A DNA stretch of 64,000 nt from Phlegmacium glaucopus. Its lineage: Eukaryota > Basidiomycota > Agaricomycetes > Agaricales > Cortinariaceae. Position numbers and translations under genes: made by a program. Under the pieces are notes generated by a model. The model had not been told where the DNA came from and made no database searches. It saw nothing but the letters and a program-made list of their open reading frames with translations. Below, piece after piece: positions 22,615 to 34,163 of this stretch (the stretch's first letter is position 1; the number at the start of each line of letters is the position of its first letter). The DNA is taken from contig MU130381.1 in the NCBI GenBank assembly GCA_015039465.1, positions 591,807 through 655,806 of the forward strand, given 5' to 3'.

Positions 22615-25600
22615 TTAAGGTAATACAAGAATTGTAGTTAATCTCTCTGGCTCATCTACAGAGGATTGGTTATTGACAGCATCACCATCTTCAACTTGAC
22701 TGTCATCCTGTCGTATCTCGCGCCTTAGATTAATGACTTTGATCGCATCGCCGACGAAAGCGTCTATATTGGCACCAGGATCATTTGTGTCTTGAGAACT
22801 TGAGACGGCTTTCCTTTTGTCCGTGACCTTTATCCTAGGAACTTTCACATACCCACATTCGATGGGTAAAATATTCCAAATCAGTTTCTCCTCTGATCCT
22901 GGCAATAGCACTGGAACGCGACCGTTTCTTAATCCCGATACAACGAACCCATCCATTGAATCCGGCTCAAGCTGGACGACAATATTTGCTGACCGCGTTG
23001 GATGGTAGTTTCGAATAGTGAGAGTTAAGGACATTGGGACATGAAGGGTGCCTTGTGGTGGCACATCAAGCAATGCTATAATATTGTCCATGGGAGGTCG
23101 TAGCGCTGGCAAAGAGAAAATGCTTGTAGCTTTTGGGCCATGGGCTCCATCTTGAAGTATTCTGTGAAATGAAAGGTCAAAATCTATCAACTGAGATAAT
23201 TGTTATTTCCCACCTGCACCATGTCACAACATATCGACCTGGGCCGTCGATGGGATCCTGTATGGCATCGCGCTCATCCTCCAGCGAAAAACTGATCGTA
23301 CAACTACCGCTAATTTCGTCGCCCTGGATGAACTCTGTAGTACGTGGGTTAACGATTTAACAAAGCGAAGTAGAAAGGTAATAGATACCAGCAGGAAACA
23401 TGTCATCATCTTGCTCATCCATCGAAGAGTTAATGATTTTGGCGTATCGACTATCCTGTCCAATCTGTAAACTTACGAGTCTAAATATCGCGGTGCAGCA
23501 CTTACTCGTCTCTCAAGCCTCAGACTCTCGATATTTAGACTCTCCGGTCCTACACACGATAGCCTGGCAGTAACAAGCGCCTCTCCACCCCTCCGATCAT
23601 CCCAAAATGTCTCGTCAAATGTTTCAAGATTGGCTAAACCTGACCAAGGATCTAAGGCATGTCTATAAGCAACACTGTGTGTCAGTTTGAAAGGATTCGT
23701 AGTTGGAATAATGATCATGTGAAGATGCTCCATTGTGTCGTGAGCTGAGGTCTCCCCATCGTTATCTTCGTCGTCATCATCCTCGTGATCTTCGGCCTGG
23801 TCACTCTCACGTTTGCCAGCGGTCGTAGTTCGCGACTGTATCGAAATATCAATCATCCTATCGCCGCTTGCGCCTGTATTAAACAAGTGTAGAGTCTTGA
23901 CTGTTGTGGCACCGGGGGCAAGCACGCCTAATTGCACGCCTTTAATGAGACTTGAAGATCGGGTGTCTTCTATCACAATCCAGTTCACTGTAGGGGAAAT
24001 ATTAGATTACTACGATCTCATAAGGCCGTCTAACACACCTGCATCATCGATCTCAGTTGGCTGCAATAGGATGTTGACAACAACATCCAGATCGCGAGTG
24101 TCAGCGTTTGTGACCTCAATGGTGATTGGATAATCTTGATCCAAATACGCAGGGGCTTCATGATGAAATGAAGTTCTCAATTGATGTGCTCGATGTTTGA
24201 CCCTTGGACAATAGATAAATAAATGAATAAAAAGTAAAAAAATAAAAAAGTAAAACATACTGTGTCGAGCTATAGTCGCTGCGTTTGACGGGAACGAATT
24301 GGGGTGGGTCGACGGAGCTTAGCCATCTAGCCACAGGTCCGGAGCCCGAGCGTGAATTGCAAGGTTCGAATGGAATATCCACTTTCCAGCCGTTCTCTTC
24401 TACAGTAAGAACGATAGTGGTAATCTACCGCACAAGAATTTCAACACAAGTTTCGCAAATGAAAAAACACACACCAACCTTGAGCACTAAGGGTACTTCG
24501 GAAGATATCGACCCAGTAAAAACAATTGTGCCTTCTGGTCGCCAGCGGAGATCGCCAGTTACATTGGGAGGGTCTTGTCCTTCCACACGTGTAGCATGTT
24601 CAATGTCGACTCTCCGAACTGGCAGCTGGTCGTCAGATGGTGCATGATGCACAACAATCGGAGAAGAATCGCCCGAAAGATGGATAGTAAGACGAGAGAA
24701 AGGTATTAGCGCTATGCTGATAGACGTAGGAGCCGTCATCGTCAATTGGAAAGCAGCAGGCTCGCCGACTTTTACTTCCGGAGACCAGAACACAACGTTG
24801 GAATCGACTGGTTAATAGTCTTCAAATGAGATGGAGGATTTGACTATGTGCGAAAAGTTCACATACAGATGGGTTGCGCTTCGACGAGATCAGCGATTAG
24901 GGTCATATCAGGCGCAGATGGAACGGTGTTCTAGAGTATGGCCTGGTTAAGGGGTGTATCTACAAATGCCACACATTGCAAACCTTTAGTACTGCCACTA
25001 GATCTTCCTCAAGTGAACTTGGGTCTGCAGAATCAGGCTCATCTATCAGAGTGAGGGTAAACTTGATAGAATTGCGTGGTAGAAATATTTACCCACCATG
25101 TCCTAGCATTTCGACGAGAAGTTTGATGCTGAGCTCGACCTCACCCAGTTGTTTAGCACAGGCATGCCACGTTGACAACAATGGTCGAAGCATAAAATAC
25201 CACTTTTCTCTTCTATAAGTCTTTGCTATCCGTTCGAAGAACCTTAGATGGTGATTAATTGAGACAAGCGAAAAAAAGAACTTCCATTTACCGAACAGCC
25301 ATGTCGAATTTGCCAGCGTCGTAATATGTTTGGGCGATACGATATGCAATCCATAACGTCAGGCGCCCTTGTCCCTGATTTGACGAGGAACAATGTTTTT
25401 TGAAGAGTTCGTATGATTTAGTATAGAGCTGTCAAGACCTTATTAGAGTTGGCATAAAGAAATGATTGCACCATGCTCGCCTCGTTGATGATTGCGAGGT
25501 GTTCAACTTTTTTCTCGTTGGCAAACCCTGGGGACAGCACAACAGGTTTATGGCTAATCTGATGGTGAAGCAATTCAGTCGGTCGTCTCCAAAAAAGAAC

Positions 25601-27381
25601 TGGGATAGATTGACAAATGAGGATTCACCTCGGACTCAACGGCAGCTAGAAACCGTGACCTTCGCATCTCCGTGCATCTTGCTGCCATATAATAGTAAAA
25701 ACCTGGGTGTTGTAAAGCATGGCTCGGATTTATGCCGAGAGAACGGAGAGTATCATACTCGACGCCTGAAGCAGCTCTCAAGTTCTGTTGTGATTGCGAA
25801 AGGTTTGAAATCGGCGATGCAGGTTTGTGGACTGGGATCGCAAGCGTCGACCGCGTTCCCTGTTCCAATAATTCCGCAAGGACACGATGTCTGTGGGTAC
25901 GTTTCAGAGACTTTCCCAGAAAAAAAGGCTGATAACCACATACTGTCTTGCAATCCAACTCCAGAACTCAAAGGTTTCTTCACCAATCCCCCAGCCTCTT
26001 GAAAAATCACCAAAATGACGGATATGGGTGCTTTGATGGGATAAGGCAAGAGCATGTTCATTATTGTACAAATAGAGTTTGACTATCTGTGTCAAAGCCA
26101 TGAGAATTGAGCAAACGCAGAGTCGATCGACTAACTTTAATGTTAATACAGTCTGCAAGAACTTTTGCTTCAGCCCAACGCTTCGTACGTGGCGGAAGTA
26201 TGGCTGTCGAGCCAAACATAATGATCAACATCTCGTATGCATCCTGATAATGCCTTTGTGACCCATCAGTCTATGAAAGAATGAGAAAAAAATAAAAATC
26301 CTTACTTCAAAGCAACTTCATCCTCGCTCCGAAACTCGGCAAAACAGGCCATTTTGTACTCATAACGAACGGTCCAACCTTCTGATCTCAATGGACGAGC
26401 AATATTCATGCCACCCAAAGTTGAAGATGTATTAGGATAGCCCGACGAGTTCTGCGAATGCCGATTACGTTTCCGACGCACACGTTTGGAATGTGCGGTA
26501 TAATATTCTACTGCCGGTTCATACAGCGCTTGCTGTAAACTTGAGAACCATAAGCGATTCGATATTAGTCATCATGTGGATTGTTATCACCTTCGGACAA
26601 AGTCATTAAGTTCCGCAGGACTTACAGGACTAAGAACAAAAAGTGCCGCTCTGGAATCGAGACCACTTTGTCTTCTAATGAATGTTAACCTTGAATCTAG
26701 AGTAGGATCGTCTAACAGAATGAAGGCTGTTAGGCTGTTGTTACATTACGTAATCAGACCAGCCTCACCGAGCATCTTTCTACTCGCCATAAGGACCACC
26801 GTGAGTTTAATTCCTCGTTCGTTCGTTATTTTCTTCCGTTGAGCCACTTCTGCAGCTAGTTCTGAATCCCTTCGTCGCTCCTCCGCCTCTCGTTCCCGTT
26901 CCCGGAGTGCATCCGGAAGGTCCAGTGGTGTGCGCGAAGCATAAGGCGGATATTCAAAAATACGAAGGAATAGGACGAAAACAGAGGGAACCAATGAAGT
27001 ATGTTTGCGAATCCAGATTGGAGCTATCAATCCATCTGGATGGAGGGGGGATGTTTGACTAAGAGGCGACAAAGGGGAATGGGCTGTAGAGTATTGTGGG
27101 TCATCAGGCGAGACGAGTTTACGAGGTGGAAATTTGACGTCCTTATCAACCAAGATGACTTGAAACGATTTGTTCTTCTCCGGTTGCCAGATCGCGACCT
27201 TCCGGTGCGCTATAAGCGCGTCTCGTAGACGGAGACTGAGGACTTGGAATGGGTCTGACGATTTCGGAGGAGGTGCTGGGGGTGTGGAAGACGGATTCGG
27301 TGCAACCTGAGGGGAGTCGAGGCCGGCCGCAAACATCACTGGCGCAAGCTGCGCCAGAAGTTCAGGCGGATATGAATTCAT
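22615..27381 (-). CDS. TRAPPC11: TRAPP complex subunit 11 (foie gras and Gryzun domains)
   Basis: The N-terminal part has MNSYPPELLAQLAPVMFAAG and VPSVFVLFLRIFEYPPYAS. The foie-gras region follows: IKLTVVLMASRKMLGDDPTL, LTFIRRQSGLDSRAALFVLS, PAELNDFVRSLQQALYEPAV, WTVRYEYKMACFAEFRSEDE, KLYLYNNEHALALSHQSTHI and DFSRGWGIGEETFEFWSWIA. A repeat-rich middle with beta-rich sandwich-like segments (Gryzun-type) runs to 22615, including an acidic DHEDDDDEDNDGE loop. TRAPPC11 is a core part of TRAPP III and acts in ER-to-Golgi traffic and autophagy. S. cerevisiae lacks it but many filamentous fungi keep it. At least ten short introns; all recognised blocks are in order with no break seen. It diverges from UBL5 by 193 bases. 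Confidence 0.9.
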
Positions 27382-27574
27382 GATCAGTATCCAATTTAAC
27401 CATAAAATTTCTAGTGATTTGGTCTCGTCAGAGTGTCAGGACACGCAAGCAGAGTGATCTAAACGAATGTTAACCGGTCGCTAGCCGTCGTTGGAGGAAT
27501 TGAAGCTTGTATTCTCACACCTTGTCTGCTTTTACGTAATAAATAGGTCTTTCACTTTCACTTTGTACAACACA
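27382..27574. promoter_or_regulatory. shared divergent promoter region, TRAPPC11 and UBL5
   Basis: The 193 bases between the opposite ATGs must hold both promoters. No TATA box is evident. Confidence 0.4.
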
Positions 27575-27960
27575 ATGCCTCTCATCGAAGTGGGTTTTCA
27601 TACTTTCAATATAGAATCTGGGCTCACCATAAATGTAGGTAATCGCAAATGACCGACTCGGACGCAAAGGTTCGGTCTGACTCTATTGGTTTCAACTATA
27701 TATCCACTGAGGTTTACTAGTTCGAGTGAAATGCAGTCCCGAAGACACCGTAGGAGATCTAAAGAAGCTTATTGCAGCTCAAACGGGTACGAATGCGTCG
27801 AAGATCCTGCTCAAGAAATGGTGCGTTCCTACTTCTCCACACCCATTAGCTAGCTGGCTTAATCATATACATCTTCGGTTCTAGGTACACTACATACAAA
27901 GACCATATCACTTTAAAAGACTACGAGATTAACGACGGCATGAGTCTGGAGATGTACTGA
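27575..27960 (+). CDS. HUB1: ubiquitin-like modifier Hub1/UBL5
   Basis: Four exons join to [20 protein letters not shown], then [40 protein letters not shown] and [13 protein letters not shown]. This is the beta-grasp fold of Hub1/UBL5, which binds the HIND motif of spliceosome proteins without covalent conjugation and affects 5' splice-site use. Length (about 75 residues) fits. Relatives usually end in two tyrosines; here the chain stops after one (SLEMY). In an intron-rich gene set this is an expected housekeeping factor. Stop TGA 27958-27960. Confidence 0.9.
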
Positions 27961-28252
27961 TCTTCCTGTCTTGCTTGATAGAGGAAGTGGTAGCATGGAG
28001 ATCAGACTATTGCATGTGTGAGGTAGGTTTTACGGGCAAGAATAGGGTTGGATGCAATGAACTTTCTTTGTTGTTTGAAATCATTATCACTATTCGAAAT
28101 GTGATGCGTGAAAGATTAAGTACAAGTCAATGTTGGCGTAAAGTATTGTCATATCGTCGTCAAAAATCTCCCCAATATATCGCCTGTCATCTTATTCAGA
28201 AGGTAACTCTCTTTTCGTGCTGGAAGTTTAATTGGCTTCTGTGAAGGATACT
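27961..28252. other. intergenic, nothing recognised
   Basis: Convergent 3' flanks of UBL5 and the PalI-like gene; nothing else seen. Confidence 0.5.
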
Positions 28253-29030
28253 TCAGTTAAAATTCATGCAATAAGTTAAAACGGAAACATGCCGTCGAAC
28301 ACCAAGGCAATAACAGGCTCGTGCAGAAAGCAAAACGACAGCAATCCAGGTCAAAATAACGGCAGTAACGATCATCCAAACCCCATTCCCAAAGTCAATT
28401 GCGAGTTTGAATGACCCCAAGGTTGCCACACGGTTCCGCGCTACTAGCACCAGAGCCAAATCAATGGCCAACGACAAGGTGGCAACTAATGCAGTGATGA
28501 TGGTAAGAATGAGGGTGAAAATAGAAAAGGCGTGCGAGGCGAGGAATAGGGAACTCCCTACGGAGAGGAATGACAAGCCAGCGACTATTGGGTGGAGGAC
28601 GAGGACTACAAGCAGGGCCTGTTCGACGATGTCAACGATTTCTGGGGAAATACCAGCATCGTTTAACTGGACGAAGGAAGAAACATTATAACTAAGCATT
28701 GGTCCATAACATGTTCCTGCATTAGATATGGTGGGCTTGTTGAGATCACTGGTTAATGTGGATAAAAAGTAAGGGACAATGAAATATAAGGATGGTGGTG
28801 CGATGTTACCTAGTCGCGCAGACACCCCACACGCCGAATCTTAACTCTGTCGCAATGCTCAACGGCTGGGTCTCTGTCGCAGTAGAGCGAACAGCGAGTA
28901 AGAAAATGGGTTTGATGATGGTCAACGACAGTCCAACCAAGAGGAATAAGAGGAAGGCAACAAAAAGGACGGCGCAACTGGTCAACGAGATGATACGATA
29001 GTCAGAAAGAGGCTTGTAGTGTGATTTCAT
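28253..29030 (-). CDS. SUR7/PalI family membrane protein
   Basis: Four hydrophobic spans are visible: SCAVLFVAFLLFLLVGLSL near the start, ALLVVLVLHPIVAGLSFLSV, FSIFTLILTIITALVATLSL, and MIVTAVILTWIAVVLLSARA near the end. The first loop has the family motif RFGVWGVCAT followed after an intron by SDLNKPTISNAGTCYGPMLS. The tail holds KLAIDFGNGVWM. This arrangement (one span, a long outer loop with GVWG-C-C, then three spans) is that of SUR7/PalI proteins in eisosome-like plasma-membrane patches or in ambient-pH sensing. The splice that keeps frame joins ACTAG to TGATC. The ATG at 29030 is clear. Confidence 0.8.
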
Positions 29031-29592
29031 CTTGACCTTGACACAAGGAAGTCGGAATGATCAGTGTGAGGTCTCGGGCACAATCCAAGGATCAATAAGG
29101 GGACCCTGGACAGGACTTATGATCGATTGTTGTTGTTACATATACATAACTCTCCGGGAGAGGACACCTGAAAGGGAGAAATAAATTGAGGTGACAGATG
29201 CTTGGCAGACTCGATAGCGTTCCGTACACTTTTCGGTGGAAGCGCGGCATTCGTCTTGAAACTAAACCTATGTAGCCTCGCAAACCACCTGTTTTCGGTT
29301 GTTTTCGGTTAGTTTTCCGTCATCGATTGCTTCTGATGAATTCTTGATGGGACGGGCCGGACGGCCTTCTGTTAATTGGACCAGATTTGACCATGATCGG
29401 AAGATTTCTCAGCACCTTGGGTTACCAGGGGCTACCTTGGGTGGAACAAATGTTTGAACAATGAACATGCTTCATGTCATAGGTTCATGCTATAGGGAAG
29501 ACTACCGTACTGTGTGTGACATGTGCGTAACGCTCCTAAAAAAAAGTCGACTTCAGACATGATACACACATTTCTGCTTACATTGGTCAATG
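29031..29592. other. intergenic, nothing recognised
   Basis: The 10-base unit GGTTGTTTTC is nearly repeated near 29293-29312. No gene is supported. Confidence 0.4.
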
Positions 29593-31702
29593 TTAATTAA
29601 ATTCCCGTTTCGAAAGCTTGCAAAGGGTCTTTATAACATCCCTAGAGTCTTCCCGTATCCCATCATGCACCAACTGATTGGTGATATACTGCTCCGTGTT
29701 CTTGATCTTCGAAGCCGTCTGTTGCGCAAAATCAAAGTCCACATACATGTCGTTGAAGTATCTACAAAAAGTGATTTATGAGAAACACGTCTGATGGTTG
29801 TACGAAATGACATACGTTACAGCAGATACTTTCGCCTCGTTCTTCGCGAGCCGCTCGAGATCATACAGGGTACCCCATGATTCGTCCTGTGCGAGTATTT
29901 CTGCGGCGCCCTTCCATGGTCGCAGATTGGCATAATCGTCAAACATACTAGGGAAGACCTGAGACAAAATGTTAACAGAGAAGAGAGGGGACGAAAATAA
30001 TTAAAAACCATCTCTCCCGAGAAAAAGAGAGGTACGGAGTCCCCTCGGACTTTGATTTGTGACCACGAGAACTGCTCATGTTTTTGCAGCATTCGATATG
30101 CAGACCAGTTGGCTGCGCGGCTGCGATATTAGAAAGAGATTTTTAGTACCCGAACTCGCGAAGCAGGGGGAAACAATATTTAGTAAGCTACGCACCCTTG
30201 ACAATAGAGGGGTTCGTGCAGAATTGCGTATAATGGGTTTCCATCAAACGACTGATGCTGCTCGATCAACTGAAGGGTCTTGTAGGAAATTTTACTGAAC
30301 AATTCGAGGTCGTTGGATGCACGAAAGACGAGTTCTTGTAGATGAAATGAATACTGATGAGAGGAACCAGTGTAAAGAATTTTGCACTTACGATGAATTT
30401 CATCGATACCACCTATCAAAAGGAACTTAGAAGAGATCAACTCAAGGAGAGATATTCTTACCATGTGCTCCAAAGCTTATCCCGAGTTGCTGCCATCGAC
30501 CGGGCGTTAAATGGCCGCCATTGGGAAGAGTTACTTGATTTGATTCCAGATAAGCGACAATGGTGCGAACCTTACAATGTTATGGTTATGGAGTTCAGAA
30601 GAAGATAGGATATTATGGTTAGGAAAGTTTATATACCCGTTTGATATCCTGTGGATATTTTTCGTAGTAGATGGTATTCCGTTTGATGACCCGTTCTGGG
30701 ACAATCTGTTAGATTCATAACCGATGGATGGTGACGATTTGGGATGCTCACGAGCTAGTGCTCGATAGACTGGATCTGGCTGGTCGACCAGAGGAGCCAA
30801 CCCTCCAGTTAAAAAGACTTCCTTGATACCCTCGTGGTGGAAAGAAAGATAGTTAAGGGCGCAGAACCCTCCAAAACTCTGGCCCAGTAACGTCCATTTA
30901 CGCTCTTCAAGAGAACACTTGTTTCCCAATAACTGTTGACGAATAGCTTCACAATCCTTGACTAAGCGAAAAAAGGTTGTTAGACTAAGTAGCTGATTTT
31001 TTGTCGCAACATACCGATGCTATCAGCTCGGAAATGTTTGAGGTATTGAGCAATCTGCTCATCCGTGGTTACGTTAGGAGGAAGAGTATCAGGCGAAAGT
31101 GGTGTGCTTAATCCCGTGCCTCTTTGATCAAGCCACAGTGTCTGCGTACATAGGACCAAGGATCTCAATAAGAGACAAGATGGCGATCGCAGAATCACCG
31201 AACCTGATAACCCTGTTCGTGAATCTGGCGATTGTTGTGTCAGTAAATATAACCGGGTCGATAAGGAAGCTTCACAACCTCTCCAATGAAGCCTGAACTA
31301 TGCGGCAGAGGGATTTCTAACCCGGGACCACCTTGTAAAGCTATTTGTTGGCAAAACCCAAAGGGGTATTGATATTGGAAAATCGGGGTGGATTACAGAC
31401 CTTGCAAATACAAGACTTACGCCATGGATGAAATAAATGACGATGGAACTCGTGCACTGAATGGGACAAGGCTTACGGAATGGAAGCTTTGCTTCGTCCT
31501 CGAGTGTCTTTGCTTTACTTAAAGGAATGATATGCCTAGCGAAAACGCGAATTTTTTCTCCGTTCAAATTTGAATAATCCAGGGGGAGAGTAAAGAAGCG
31601 TTCGATAATTTTCAGGCCATCTATTCAAAGTAATTCATGTAGATTGTTGGACCAACAGAAGAAGACGGTAGAACCTTTGATGCTATACGTTTCACAGTCC
31701 AT
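29593..31702 (-). CDS. proline iminopeptidase (alpha/beta hydrolase, S33)
   Basis: The spliced protein shows FTLPLDYSNLNGEKIRVFAR, the signature FLQGGPGLEIP, LWLDQRGTGLSTPLSPDTLP, VKDCEAIRQQLLGNKCSLEE, and the nucleophile elbow TLLGQSFGGFCALNYLSF. Later blocks are EVFLTGGLAPLVDQPDPVYR and SGEMVFPSMFDDYANLRPWK. GGPG, DQRGTG and GQSFGG together mark a proline iminopeptidase-type hydrolase that removes N-terminal proline. I start at Met 31702 (MDCETYSIK), which splices in frame to DGLKIIERFF. An in-frame Met at 31843 would add an acidic leader. About nine short introns; end TAA 29593-29595. It diverges from the next membrane-protein gene. Confidence 0.8.
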
Positions 31703-31934
31703 GACAGAGTTCGTGTTTGTCTGTGTATGGTTGTAAGGCTCTCTCTGCCAGTCCACAATGTTCTCGACTTTATTGTTTTCCCTGATTGCTTCTGCTTCTG
31801 CTGCTGCAGACTCCAATAGGTAGTCAGTCTCTAATTTACACATTGTACATAGTCTGATCTATGTATACAGTTATCCCTATGACCCTTACCTCGCCTTTCG
31901 ACCAGCTTTCGTGCGATCACTCCCGGTCCAGATC

Positions 31935-33737
31935 ATGTTAACAGGCGTCGTGCTCACCCTTGTCGCCGTTCTCTTCATCCATCTAATGTTCACAGCCAAG
32001 TATCATTGGTCACTAGCTCCAGTTAACTATGTACTGCAGCTCTCAGGCGTTACCACTCTCCTCATCTCCCTAATCGCCACCATGCATGTCGTTCTCTCGG
32101 CATCCTTTGCAGAGAGCGAAAAGTGGCCCTACATGCTCAGCTACATTGCAGTGAACGTACCACCACTTGACCTTGATATCAGTACCGAGGGTTGGTCAAT
32201 CGCAGAGCGTGCTACTTGGCTGGTCATGAGTGCTTCCACATCCGGCCTCATCCAGGTCATATATATCTTTCCTTTGTCTTTTGGACGAAATACTGACAAC
32301 TTTTTCACTCAAAAGATAACTCACATCCAATTTATGACCCTTCTTTATCCTTCCCGACTGGAAAGAAGACTTATCTTCACCCTCCTGGGTCCGTCCGTTC
32401 GCCCGAAATCCCCCGCTTGTTGTAAACTGACTCGAAACCTTTTAGGTCCCCTTGCCATTGTTGCAGCAACCATGCAGCTTCTTCTAATAAGTGGCAGCGA
32501 TGCTGTCAGCGTTACCGCCACTGCAGTCCGCAATGTGTGCAATGCGACTCTGTCTCTTCTTTTCACAATATCTCTCTTTATTTGGGGCTTGCTGGTCAAC
32601 CGTAAACAAGCGTGGCGCACAGATGGCGGAACGGCTGTCTTTGGTTGTGCAGCTCTCTCTCTAGCTCTCGTCAGTACGGCCCTCAATTTCCTCTTCGTTC
32701 ATAAAGAAGAGGAATTCGTTTGGCTTCCTGGTCTTATGTGGGCAGTCGTCCTCTGGCAGAGCTTCCTTGGCTGGTGGTGGTGGGTCGGAGCTGGAAGTGG
32801 AAGCGGTTTCGCAACTGAAGATGAGCATAGAGCAGAGAAACTTCGTCGCGAAGCTAAGAGAGCGTCTAGGAAGAGAGAAGCCAGGGAAAAGAAGAAAGAC
32901 AAAAAGATAAAGGCTCAAAAGGTCTGGCAGGATGTCACTGCTGTATTCACCCCTAACAATACCCAACCGTCAACATCTCAATTACGATCTCGAATCCCGT
33001 CCCTTGCGCCTCATATCTCAAGTGTCATGCAAGCGTCTTCTCCGTCGAAAGAACCGCGCACCACACCATATTCTGAACCTCCCCCCATGCGCCCTTTATC
33101 AGATTTTCAGTCGGACACGCTCGTGGCGTCCGATCCACAGTCGCCTTCTTCATCCACTTCCGAGTCAGTTGTGTCGCAAAGTAGCTTCATTACAACTACC
33201 TCAGTGTTGTCTGTCCCACGAGCGTTACCGGGGGTAGTCTATAGATGGTATCTGTCTCTTCGACACGCTCATGTAACAGCTGCGCGACAGCAGGCTGCCG
33301 AACGTGTCCAACGAATTCAAGAGTTGGACAGAAATATCGATCAGCAAAATCCATGGGGATGGGGGTGGGGAGGGTTTGGGTGGAGAAGCAAACCTATCTC
33401 ACCCGTGGAAGCGAATGAGAAATTGGGCACTATCACGAAGAGTGGATATGAAGACGAACAAGACTCTCGGACGATGGATGATTGGCGGACGCGGAGGTTT
33501 GATAATGGTGGTGAAGAGGCTACGCTAGTGGAGAAGGGCGATTTGGAAAGGGCGGATGACGAGAGGATAAGAAAGGACCAAAAATTAGGTATGGATCATG
33601 GTTCTCAAGATGCTGGTCCTCTGCCACAAGGGCAGCCAAATATGCCTTTACCCCCTCCCGTTGCCGCAGTTAGACCAAGTGTGTGGTGGTGGGGTCCGCT
33701 CTGGCGTTGGCGACTGCAGGATTCAACGGTGTATTGA
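31935..33737 (+). CDS. multi-pass membrane protein with basic and low-complexity tail
   Basis: Hydrophobic spans include TGVVLTLVAVLFIHLMF, LSGVTTLLISLIATMHVVLS, GPLAIVAATMQLLLISG, LLFTISLFIWGLL, AALSLALVSTALNFLF and WAVVLWQSFLGWWWWVGAG. A Lys/Arg-rich helix (KRASRKREAREKKKDKKIKA) and a Ser/Pro-rich cytosolic region follow, ending VWWWGPLWRWRLQDSTVY. No catalytic motif was recognised; the arrangement suggests a conserved basidiomycete membrane protein of unknown role. The frame stays open upstream of 31935 with protein-like sequence (YPYDPYLAFRPAFVRSLPVQ) but has no ATG there, so a short upstream exon may be missing. Two introns (32256-32315 and 32389-32445) are 60 and 57 bases and contain no in-frame stop. 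Confidence 0.7.
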   Translation: MLTGVVLTLVAVLFIHLMFTAKYHWSLAPVNYVLQLSGVTTLLISLIATMHVVLSASFAESEKWPYMLSYIAVNVPPLDLDISTEGWSIAERATWLVMSASTSGLIQVIYIFPLSFGRNTDNFFTQKITHIQFMTLLYPSRLERRLIFTLLGPSVRPKSPACCKLTRNLLGPLAIVAATMQLLLISGSDAVSVTATAVRNVCNATLSLLFTISLFIWGLLVNRKQAWRTDGGTAVFGCAALSLALVSTALNFLFVHKEEEFVWLPGLMWAVVLWQSFLGWWWWVGAGSGSGFATEDEHRAEKLRREAKRASRKREAREKKKDKKIKAQKVWQDVTAVFTPNNTQPSTSQLRSRIPSLAPHISSVMQASSPSKEPRTTPYSEPPPMRPLSDFQSDTLVASDPQSPSSSTSESVVSQSSFITTTSVLSVPRALPGVVYRWYLSLRHAHVTAARQQAAERVQRIQELDRNIDQQNPWGWGWGGFGWRSKPISPVEANEKLGTITKSGYEDEQDSRTMDDWRTRRFDNGGEEATLVEKGDLERADDERIRKDQKLGMDHGSQDAGPLPQGQPNMPLPPPVAAVRPSVWWWGPLWRWRLQDSTVY

Positions 33738-34163
33738 TTTCATAGATACTCCGTATAGTTCCCGCTGTTGCACGTCACGCCTGCCTCCCTCCAAGACATA
33801 GACAGGCAGCTTTGTCCCATATACTGGATCTCTATACGCTGGCCAAACTCTCGTCGCCCCGACGTTGACTGCCTGCGGTATACTCACCAGACCTTGGTCG
33901 TCGGCTGTTACTTTGCATTTCTACAAGGCTCTTCACTCGTCATGTACTTGTATCTCATTTCTGTCTGTATCTATACTCATCCATTTTTATACCTGCATAA
34001 TAGCAAGAGTTCTGTTTCAAGAAATTTAAATGTCATAGGCAGAACTGTTAGTGTAAGATTTACAGCGCTTTCTATGGTGCCAGAGTAGTTTACACTCCGC
34101 TGTGATTAGGAGCTTCAGCGACAACCAAGACATCTGTTCCACATCTGTTCCATTCGCTTTCTG
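33738..34163. other. intergenic; one copy of a 24-base direct repeat
   Basis: ATTTACAGCGCTTTCT-A-TGGTGCC at 34058-34081 recurs with one mismatch at 36570-36593, on the other side of the P-loop gene. No gene is supported. Confidence 0.5.

Noticed and set aside
31911..31934. GTG as start of the membrane-protein gene
   Set aside because: Fungal nuclear genes start at ATG; the first in-frame ATG is at 31935, or an upstream exon exists.
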